32,838 nucleotides of DNA from Candidatus Poseidoniales archaeon (GTDB taxonomy: Archaea; Thermoplasmatota; Poseidoniia; Poseidoniales; Poseidoniaceae). The notes under the pieces were generated by a model. It was given only the letters and a program-made list of their open reading frames with translations. It was not told the origin of the DNA and did not search any database. A program made the position numbers and the translations under genes. Location: the NCBI GenBank assembly GCA_012959275.1, contig DUDM01000013.1:1-32838 (forward strand), given 5' to 3'. Positions 16,200 through 24,600 of the stretch are shown in pieces; within the stretch, counting starts at the first letter, position 1, and every line of letters starts with the position of its first letter.

Positions 16200-19100
16200 T
16201 TATCCTTTCACAAAACCGCTAACTGGGCTTTGACAACCTCGGCATTTTTGTAAATTTTCAACTCCACAACCATGCTCCTTTGAGTGGTATCTTGCGCCAC
16301 ATCCTGGGCATGCTAATGCCGGCTCTGAAGAGATGTCCTTCATACAAGACCAGCACTGAACTGCCACCGCAGAAACGGATTCTGTATTTGCAGAAAAAGC
16401 CTCAGCGGCTGGCGCTGCAACGGGCGCTACCACAGGTACAAAAGCAGGTGATTCAATTTGTTTTGGGATTGAAGTTAAATTAGCCGCAGTAGGTTTGCGT
16501 TGAGTTATAATAAATGCTATTAATATCAATCCAATTATGATGACGACGAAACTCGACCAAATGACTACCGATGAACCACTCGCTGTTGAATCGGTTATGA
16601 CCTCTCCTTCTGCAGTCAACTCAATTCCATGCTCATTTCCATCCACAGCATCTGCCTCTGAAAGACTGAGAATAACCATCTCAGTTCCTGGTTTGTTTGC
16701 AATAATTCGCAACCTGATTGTCTGGGCCTGTCCGGGTTCGATTTGAATCAGGTTTGAACCATCAAAATTGATTGACCAGCCATCGGGCCTTTCTCCAATC
16801 TGGAGACGATGGCTCAACGCAATGTTTCCATCATTCCAAAGTTGAACTTCGATTGTTGCTTCTTCACCGGTTTCCAAAGTTGGAGTTTTGACATCTGACC
16901 AAGATATTCTGCGGATTTCTTCAACATACATTGAGATTGTACTTTCACGACTGATGCCATCGCCATTCAATGTGAGCACTAATTTTGGCTGACTACCTGG
17001 TGTTAAATCCGAAGTCAAAAACACTGAACAAGTGATTTCAGTTACTTCATCTGCTTCCAATGTCCCAGGGTTTGTACAGTCGCTGATTACTCCTTGGTCG
17101 GCACTGATGGAGACTGTTGGTTGCCAACTCCCCTCACCTTCGTTGATTAGATACCAAGTGAAATTGAATTCCTTACCAAGAGGGTGGCTTCCGGGGCCTA
17201 GTGGATGCTCCCAAGTTTTCCCATCTATCTCGATATTTGCAAATTGCAATGTTGGCTCTGCTAAGGCGAGAACATCAAGTTCCCCCTCCCAAGTGAAACG
17301 GTTTGAAATCCCCGTTAAATGAAGTTTGAAAACTCCACCAACAGCATTACCATTTCCTTCGATTGAAACCAACCAATTTTCTGATTGTCCCGGTGAAACT
17401 TGCATAGTTTGCATTGCAGAGCTCAGGGACCAACCCCCAGGTAACTCAGCAGTTGGAAAAAGAGAAAGAAGACTATTTCCACTATTGAAAACAGTAAATT
17501 GAAGGTTCAATGATGAATCAGGACGCAATGTTCCAAGTGTACTCTCAAGAGTGATAGAGGCATTCTCCACTGTCTCCACAACAAGGTCGATTGAAAGATT
17601 CCACATTCGACTATTATTTGATTGGGAAATCGCTAAGATATCCAATTGTAATTGTGAGCCGGCAGCAACCATCGCGGTTGGTGGAATGATAGTTATTCCA
17701 ATCTCACGCACATTGTTTTTGGGAATGGCTCCGGTTGAACCAGAAGGTGCACCTGGACGGCTCCCTAAATCGTCAAAACCGGCTTGCCAACCACTTGGAG
17801 GTTGAATGAATAAATTCCACCCTTGAGCAGAATTTCCTTGGTTTTCCACCCCAATGATGAGTGGAGTTGGCTGTTCTGGAGATACTGCAATGGATTGAGA
17901 ATCTAAATTGAATACAAGGTCAGGAATTTCTAGAACTTCGAGTGTTAAATCGAAAGGATAAGTGATTCCATTATCAACATCAATACCTAATAATGGCAAG
18001 ATGTAGGTGCCGGGGTCTGGTGGGGAAGGATGTACCAATGTGATGTTGACACTTGCCGAACCCTTACCTTCAAGGGAGAAATTAGAACCGCTGCTTCCAA
18101 TGAACCACTCACTAAAATCCGCGCCATCAGATTGGCGATAAACAGTATCCGTGGTCAAAGAGGCATTTGTTTCCAGCAAAGCAGTATTGGTCAAGTCAAC
18201 CTGCCATGTGCTTACACTATGGGTCGGATCCTCAACAATGACGGTCGACATCGCTGATTCTACTTTCACACCTGGCGCAGTCACTTCAATTATCGTCGTG
18301 ATGTGGTTGTTATTCTCTTCGATTTCATCTATCAAATCATTAGGGTCAGCGCGAATCACAATGGTTCTTTCACCCGCTTGAGTCGGTGTCCATGGCCATG
18401 ACAAGCCCTTGCTTTCCCCAGGCCCTAAATCTATGGTATATGTTGCTAAATCCACTGCGTCTGCAACTGCCTTAACTTCAAGGTCATTTATTTGGACATT
18501 GCCAAAATTTTGGATTTGAGCAGAAATTGTGACATCATCCCCAACTTGGGGAATGGGGATGTTGATACTAACCGAATCCTGTACAGGTGATGCATCTGGG
18601 CGCAAATCATTCACTCCTACGCCTGAAATTGAAAGTGCGTAGGGCTGTGAACGCGACCCACCGTGGCTGTGATCCTTGATACGAACCGTCCAAATCCCAG
18701 ATTGGGCTTGATCGATTAGAACAACTTCAACATTATTCAAATCATCCCATGCACCGCCGGTAGTGCTTCTACCATTGAAGAAATCATTTCCGCGATAGAT
18801 TGTACCATCCGGTGATTCAACTTCCAAATTCAGGTCATTGACCAATTGAGCGCCATTTGAAAAACGGGACCCGCGTTCATCTGACCAAACTAAACTGGAC
18901 TTGAATGCTACATTCCCCGTGGTGATATTGAAAGAATAAGTCTTCACTGAGCCACTACTTGAAACTACACTGCGGTCATCAACCCATATTCCTCGGCCAG
19001 CATTTGGAGCCAAAGTATTGCGCAGATTTATCCTACCCCAACCCTCATCGTTATTCGGTATATCTCTGCTACTTCCACTATCTTCAGCACCGAGAATTAG

Positions 19101-20765
19101 AAGTGATTTTACAAGTGCACCTTGGGGTTGTTGGCGCTGGGCAATCTCTGTCAGGTATTCACGAACCATGGCTGCAGCACCTGCTGCGTTTGGCGTTGCC
19201 ATCGAGGTTCCAGTGTACTCCATATACCATTGATTTGACCAAGTGCTTCCCGAGGTATCCTGTGCCTCTTGAGCACGACAGGAACGAACATATCCTCCAG
19301 GAGCAAGTAAATCAGGCTTGATTCGTCCATCATCGGTTGGACCACGGCTTGAACTACTCATGATATCGTTTGGAGCACCGCTGTAGCGAGCCTGATGCAT
19401 CCCCACTGAAATCGCATTCTTGGCGGTAGCAGGAGCACCCACAGTGCCAGAATTAGGACCATCGTTTCCATTTGCAAAAAGGACTGTTAAACCATCTCTC
19501 CCGCTATAATAGCGGTCATAATAATTGGTTCTGTCATCAACATCTTCTGCATCAGTAGTATATTTTCCATAATCACTTGAAGACTTTGAACCCCATGAAT
19601 TAGTATGTGTCCTTGCGCCATTACTGTAGCCTGAATTGAGTAAAGTGTTGATGCTCGCAGAATACATATTTCCTGAAGCATCGTGTTCCATTGCCTGAAA
19701 ATACAATTCCGCTGCTGGGACAACGCCTGCATAACCTCCTTGTGAGCCATCGCCAAGCACGGAACAAGCAACATGGGTTCCATGTCCAGAATCAGTATCG
19801 GCGGTCGAACTATCACCCACCATATCCACCGTCTGAATAATTCGTGTGCCAAAATCACCATGGTCATCATCTATTCCAGTATCCGCAATCCCCACAATTT
19901 GACCTGAACCATCCAAGTCTGAAGTAAACCAAGTGGACATGGTGTTTGCATTCATGTGAGAACGAGATTGATCATTCCAAATTCCAAAGACAGGAGGTTG
20001 ACGAATCCATGCAATAGCAGGGTCCTGCGATAATTCTGCGAGTGAATCAATCGGCATCATGCCTTGCCAACGCCCTTCAGCGTGCCACCATGCATCATCG
20101 AGAAGGACCCTTGCACTATATCCAATATCTCCGCCAATTCTCTTTCCACTGATATCAGTGAGAACGAAATCTGATGAAATCACTTCATTTGCATCATCTC
20201 TCCATGCCTCGATTCTAACTTCAATGGTTTCATTTGAAAACAACAATGAATCATCTACAACCATCGCTGCAGGTACATGATGTATGGCTACAACTTCTGG
20301 AAGTAATTCTGCCTGAGCAAGAGCGAGTTTGGTTCCTTGTAATAGATAGCCAGAAGGTGAAATATATTCCCTGACCAATAAACCGCTGATATCGGAAAGG
20401 TTTGCCCTTGCAATATCCAATGCGACATCGCTCGAAACTAATGCCAAGCCGAGGTCACCTCTTGGCACAGTTGCCCATTCTGCTAATTCAATGCTAAGAC
20501 TCAGTCCATCCACACTAAAATCACCTAAACGGCTCTCTGCTATTTCTGGTCGCCTGAAGGTAATTTCTTCCCAAGAGGCTTCCAAACTTCCTCTTGCATC
20601 GAAGATTTTATTTTCATCAATCGAAAAATATAGTCGCTCAGGCTCACTGTTTTCTAAGTTTACATCCACTTCTGATGGAATGTCATCTGGAATGGCGAGG
20701 CTTGTAAATCCAGCCAGCAAGAATAGCACTAGCATCGATAGGCTGGTAGCCTGACGAGTCCTCAT
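16200..20765 (-). CDS. Membrane-anchored KP-43-like subtilase with RING-like cytoplasmic tail
   Basis: An exported serine protease of about 1520 aa. In order (ORF-track numbering): signal peptide (1-25); a propeptide-like region (about 30-260); an S8 catalytic domain with Asp near 297 (IVGIADTGID), His near 330 (SGHGTHVA), the oxyanion Asn in FANGNDGPN and Ser near 522 (YTGTSMATP); a beta-barrel C-terminal domain as in KP-43 proteases (SSLVWSDERG, VNDLNLEVESPDG, NNVEVVLID); a CARDB module (about 725-835); several Ig-like modules; a transmembrane helix (about 1400-1423); an Ala/Pro linker; and a terminal zinc domain CWSC-x11-CPGCGARYH-x3-H-x-C-x7-CRGC, like RING-type fingers. ATG 20765 is preferred over TTG 20768. 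No Shine-Dalgarno site is visible. Substrate is unknown. Confidence 0.9.
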   Translation of the reverse strand: MRTRQATSLSMLVLFLLAGFTSLAIPDDIPSEVDVNLENSEPERLYFSIDENKIFDARGSLEASWEEITFRRPEIAESRLGDFSVDGLSLSIELAEWATVPRGDLGLALVSSDVALDIARANLSDISGLLVREYISPSGYLLQGTKLALAQAELLPEVVAIHHVPAAMVVDDSLLFSNETIEVRIEAWRDDANEVISSDFVLTDISGKRIGGDIGYSARVLLDDAWWHAEGRWQGMMPIDSLAELSQDPAIAWIRQPPVFGIWNDQSRSHMNANTMSTWFTSDLDGSGQIVGIADTGIDDDHGDFGTRIIQTVDMVGDSSTADTDSGHGTHVACSVLGDGSQGGYAGVVPAAELYFQAMEHDASGNMYSASINTLLNSGYSNGARTHTNSWGSKSSSDYGKYTTDAEDVDDRTNYYDRYYSGRDGLTVLFANGNDGPNSGTVGAPATAKNAISVGMHQARYSGAPNDIMSSSSRGPTDDGRIKPDLLAPGGYVRSCRAQEAQDTSGSTWSNQWYMEYTGTSMATPNAAGAAAMVREYLTEIAQRQQPQGALVKSLLILGAEDSGSSRDIPNNDEGWGRINLRNTLAPNAGRGIWVDDRSVVSSSGSVKTYSFNITTGNVAFKSSLVWSDERGSRFSNGAQLVNDLNLEVESPDGTIYRGNDFFNGRSTTGGAWDDLNNVEVVLIDQAQSGIWTVRIKDHSHGGSRSQPYALSISGVGVNDLRPDASPVQDSVSINIPIPQVGDDVTISAQIQNFGNVQINDLEVKAVADAVDLATYTIDLGPGESKGLSWPWTPTQAGERTIVIRADPNDLIDEIEENNNHITTIIEVTAPGVKVESAMSTVIVEDPTHSVSTWQVDLTNTALLETNASLTTDTVYRQSDGADFSEWFIGSSGSNFSLEGKGSASVNITLVHPSPPDPGTYILPLLGIDVDNGITYPFDLTLEVLEIPDLVFNLDSQSIAVSPEQPTPLIIGVENQGNSAQGWNLFIQPPSGWQAGFDDLGSRPGAPSGSTGAIPKNNVREIGITIIPPTAMVAAGSQLQLDILAISQSNNSRMWNLSIDLVVETVENASITLESTLGTLRPDSSLNLQFTVFNSGNSLLSLFPTAELPGGWSLSSAMQTMQVSPGQSENWLVSIEGNGNAVGGVFKLHLTGISNRFTWEGELDVLALAEPTLQFANIEIDGKTWEHPLGPGSHPLGKEFNFTWYLINEGEGSWQPTVSISADQGVISDCTNPGTLEADEVTEITCSVFLTSDLTPGSQPKLVLTLNGDGISRESTISMYVEEIRRISWSDVKTPTLETGEEATIEVQLWNDGNIALSHRLQIGERPDGWSINFDGSNLIQIEPGQAQTIRLRIIANKPGTEMVILSLSEADAVDGNEHGIELTAEGEVITDSTASGSSVVIWSSFVVIIIGLILIAFIITQRKPTAANLTSIPKQIESPAFVPVVAPVAAPAAEAFSANTESVSAVAVQCWSCMKDISSEPALACPGCGARYHSKEHGCGVENLQKCRGCQSPVSGFVKG

Positions 20766-20827
20766 CAAGGATTGTCGGACCGCGGAACGGATTTGAACCC
20801 ATTCCCTTCAGAACCCCTTCCCAAATG

Positions 20828-20844
20828 CGCTACCTATGGTAGCG
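20828..20844. repeat. 7-bp triloop hairpin CGCTACC-TAT-GGTAGCG
   Basis: A perfect inverted repeat with a 3-nt loop, lying between the 215-aa gene and the subtilase gene. It has the same geometry as the hairpins at 13194, 16178 and 26301. Role unknown. Confidence 0.5.
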
Positions 20845-20943
20845 GTTGTCGCAAACAGACAAAATCACAACAATTTTTCTCCAAAAAAACTTCATTAACT
20901 GTTGCCATTAAATGAATAAAATATTGCTTAACAATCCCCGCGG

Positions 20944-20960
20944 CAGCCATTTTGTGGCTG
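20944..20960 (-). terminator. Hairpin plus downstream T-run after the 215-aa gene
   Basis: CAGCCA-TTTTG-TGGCTG forms a 6-bp stem about 60 nt after the stop codon of the 215-aa gene. AT-rich sequence ending in seven T lies a further 55 nt along. Together they are a plausible transcription end for the two-gene unit 26357-21020. Confidence 0.35.
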
Positions 20961-21019
20961 AAAGTAAGGTCCAATCACAAATTTGGTGAGAAAGGAATTG
21001 ATGCAACAATAATTGGAAA

Positions 21020-21667
21020 TTAGAATAATATCCAGTTTCTACCGGCTTCATCAAAGAAATGTTCTGAAGTCCATTCTCCTACTTGATGGCTAAAAGTTTC
21101 AGAATGCTGACGCCCAGAATCATCTTGCCAAGATAAACTGAGGATGATTGTATATTCATCCCAAACCGTATAACCCTGGACTAATAATTCTAAATCATCC
21201 CCCGAATAACTGCTATGTGATGGTAATTCGCCTTTATGCCATGAAGTTTCAGCGATATTGAATCCTTCTGAATCCTCAAATATTAGAGTCAATGAGATAT
21301 CTTTTATTGTTCGGGAACCGAGGTTATCCACTTGAACCAAGATGACATGCCCGCCTCCTCGTTGAAAGTAAACAGTCTCTACATCTACTGCATCTCGGGG
21401 AATAACCCAATACCAAGTTGCAAATATTGAAAATAATAATAACAAGACAATTGCTGATGCTGCAAAAACTCTGACTGGAGTTATTGATCTACCCAAACGC
21501 AACAGCCTTTCTGCGGCTTGTTGAGCAATTTCATATTCCTCTTCGGTTGCTTCATCGAGAACTTGAATAGAAGCAATTTCAGAATCGTCAGTAACCACTC
21601 GGCCATCTGCGGTGACAACGAAGCCCTCTTCATCATCCCACAATTCCATCGCCTTCTTTCCACTCAT
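21020..21667 (-). CDS. Single-pass membrane protein, family not recognised
   Basis: A 215-aa protein with an N-terminal acidic cytoplasmic part (about residues 1-67, including WDDEEGFVVTADGRVVTDD and a helical EEEYEIAQQAAERLLRLGR). One transmembrane helix (about 68-92, VFAASAIVLLLLFSIFATWYWV) is followed by a ~120-residue outside domain of predicted beta strands, including the FxLYD-like phrase VQVDNLGSRTIKDISLTLIFED. Without a cleavable signal it should sit N-in/C-out as a signal-anchor protein. The start is well supported by GGTGA-N5-ATG, and the gene lies 10 nt after the 1559-aa gene, so the two are almost certainly one operon and the product may be its membrane partner. Function is unknown. 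Confidence 0.8.
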   Translation of the reverse strand: MSGKKAMELWDDEEGFVVTADGRVVTDDSEIASIQVLDEATEEEYEIAQQAAERLLRLGRSITPVRVFAASAIVLLLLFSIFATWYWVIPRDAVDVETVYFQRGGGHVILVQVDNLGSRTIKDISLTLIFEDSEGFNIAETSWHKGELPSHSSYSGDDLELLVQGYTVWDEYTIILSLSWQDDSGRQHSETFSHQVGEWTSEHFFDEAGRNWILF

Positions 21668-21677
21668 CTAAATCACC

Positions 21678-24600
21678 TCATAGGAAAGTTGCCACCAGCG
21701 TTAAAATCAAAGAAGTAAATGGTTCGGGAACAATGATGTGAGTAGTACTTGCAGAGCCCCCAGTAAATGCATTAAGAATAGAAAGGTCGCTAACAACACC
21801 ATTGACGCCAATTGTTGATGCTGTTGGAATGATGCCTGTTATTTGGGCATCAAGTAGAACTCCTCGAGCGTCCCATTCTGTGCCGAATAATTCCACTTTC
21901 GCATCTGCAGTTGCAACTATTCTACCACCTGTGATATCATCGATAATGATAATTGGATAAGGACCTACATTATTGATGTGAATTGTAGCACTTTTGAGAT
22001 TTTCACCTGCTATTTCTATCTGCTCTATCCACAAACCTGGTTGAGCTGGAATATTGGTTTGTTTGAGATATATTTTGCTGATTCCTTCCCCTGAAGATGC
22101 AACTTCAACCCCCCAATCCTCTGTCGGTGCGATGACTGTTCTTTTGGCTAAATTTTCCGCTAACATCAGGGTGTCTCCGCGTTGCTCAATTGCCCTTCCT
22201 GTTGATTCTACATAGAGATCCATTGTATCTGTATTGCTGGTATAATCAAGGGTCATTGCGCCTTGGAATTGCATCGGGGAATTGATATCGAATATTTGTT
22301 GCGGGCGCATTGACAAATCCATGAATCCGGGTAAATCTCTCATAAATACAGTAGCAGGCCACCACCTATCCTCCTTCCATCTCAGCATCTGTAGCATCAC
22401 AGCCTCAGCTGAACGAGTTCCTATTCTCAGATGCTCTGGCACTTCAAAGTTAATCAAAAGAATATCACCAATCGTTGCAACCAACGAGGCCTCTGAAGGA
22501 ACATCTTTGACAAAGACCTCAACTCTTTGTTTAACTCGATGATTAATCATCAAGGCCCGAACGTGGTCAAGTCTTTTTCCAAGATTGAAATACATATCCA
22601 CATTGGTTCGAGGAACCGCATAAGCATCATCTGTGCCAATTAACATTCTAACTTCAGCATCCTGAGGCTGAGTTGTGTCAAGGCCATCCAATTCAAACTC
22701 TATATCATATCCATTTAGACCCTTTATTTCAATCCTCAAAGCACTAAGAATCGGTTGCCAATCCTTTACTTTGAGCAGTATTTCCCAAGTAGGGACTTCT
22801 GCATTTCTACTATAATTAAAACGTATTTCTTCGATATTTTGAGGTAGACTAGGAATCCAAGTTCGGATATGCCATGAACGTCTTTCATCAAAGACAAAGC
22901 CATTGGCTGTCAACATCTGTTCATCCATGCGCAACCATTCGTCTTCGGTAATTTCACCATCCATCAAAGTGTCTGCCAAACGAGTAGCATTATCAACACC
23001 GATAATAGTTGAAATTCTGTCAATAAAATCTTGTCGTTCATCTCTGACAAGGATGCCGTCGGCGAGCAGATCTTCCACCGCTTCTTGCTTGCTACTAGTG
23101 AAAATAACCGGTAGTAAGGTGTGATTCCAAGATAATCTACTGTGTCTGGCAATACCCATTCCAATTCCATGCATCCAAGCTGGATCCTCAGCGACCATAT
23201 CTCCTTTTTCAATATCTGCTATGAAACTGAAGTCTTCGCCTGCATTCAGGGAGAGTGAAAGTAGTACGTTTTCATCCTGCCCTTCCCCGCCTGCAAGGTC
23301 AATTGTTAAGGCCTCAAGTAAATCGCTGACTGTCCTTCCAAGTGATACCATGTCGCCGATGAAAAATGCTAATGAAGCGACACCGTCTTGTTCACCTAAT
23401 TGTGGTAATTCCAAACTGCCGCTACTAACTTCACTTGGATAATCGAAGCCTACTGATGCTGGGAGAGGGTCTAGGCGAATTGTAGCATTGAATCCCAAAT
23501 AAGGGTCTGCATGTGAAGATTCATCCCGCAACATAATATCAAGGCGTGAAGAAGATGCTCGCTCAAGAATAACATGCCCATTACCGGCTTGACCGGATGC
23601 TCCTTCGACCTCTGGAGAACTTCTTGACAACTTCGTGATATTGGAAATTCTTCCGGAAAGAGTTGCTTCACCTAGGTCTTTATCGGTAGTAAATAAAATA
23701 TGGTCACCGTTCATCGAAACCGGTTCTGTTGCATTGCTTATCTGTAGGTGTATAGCCCCTATGGGCTCTGATGACGAATATCCCAATTCATCGCCAAGCA
23801 ATATTTCAAAACTCGATGGAAGGGATTCTAAGCGCAGCGCATTCTTCTGCTTTCCTTCTGAAGCGGTGTATGTTATGGTTCCAATGTTGTCATCAGCATC
23901 ATATTTCACATACTCAGTAGTTTGTTCCATGCGGATGTTATTCGGTCTATCAGATATGTGTGCATCTTGCATTTGCCCTTCCAATGAGCCTGAATCATGC
24001 TCCATGTAAATGAAATCCAAAGCGGCTCTTGAAGTTCCATTTATCTCAATAATTCTCACTTCGGTATCAGGGTTATATTGGTGCATTAATCGAGAAATTC
24101 CACTCATTTTTATACTCAAAGCGACTTCAACTAAGGGGATTTCATCCTTTGTTCGGCCAGGGACAGGGTTGAGGTTTCTGTCGGTAGCAAGTAGGAGGTG
24201 GTCTCCTTCCTCAAGAACGGGATGGTCACTTGAAGCCATCTCCAAGCCTAAAGTTCCAATCGATTCAGATACCCTCAATAAGTTTCCACTACCTTTGCTA
24301 ACCCTGCTATACAACTCGACTGACACAGTTCCTCCGCCTTGGCCAGTGCTGTCAAGAATTGCGGCTGGTAATCCATTAACGATAGCACCAATATCGAGGA
24401 CAATTTCTACTATTGTCAATAAGGTGTCATCGAAGAATTGAGAAAATAAATCAAGATTTGGATTGTCATATAATACTCTAATTCCTCCACCAGATGGCAA
24501 TTGAAATGTACCTTGAATAATGAATACTGGCGGTAAATCCTTGAGAATTATTGCCGTTCTACTGCGGTCATCATTTGAGCCATAACGCTTGATATATGCA

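Larger units (their letters stand above)
20766..21019 (-). promoter_or_regulatory. Intergenic region upstream of the subtilase gene
   Basis: This 254-nt gap has no credible gene. On the minus strand, after the 215-aa gene, it holds a 6-bp hairpin (20944-20960), an AT-rich stretch with a run of seven T (complement of 20883-20889), a 7-bp hairpin (20828-20844), and then a TTCAAATCC run about 23-30 nt before the subtilase start. The last could serve as a TATA-like element. The T-run probably marks the 3' end of the upstream operon, since archaeal termination favours U-rich sites. The tRNA-like look of the segment is discussed among the rejected items. Confidence 0.4.

Noticed and set aside
20780-20860. 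A tRNA-like segment on the minus strand (GGTTCAAATCC T-loop-like, GGTAGCGC D-loop-like)
   Set aside because: I could not fold a cloverleaf. The T-arm has internal mismatches, there is no pairing anticodon stem, only 5 bp of a possible acceptor stem pair and the D-arm is too short. The GTTCAAATCC run sits where a TATA-like element would be for the subtilase gene. At best it is a tRNA remnant; tRNAscan-SE would settle it.
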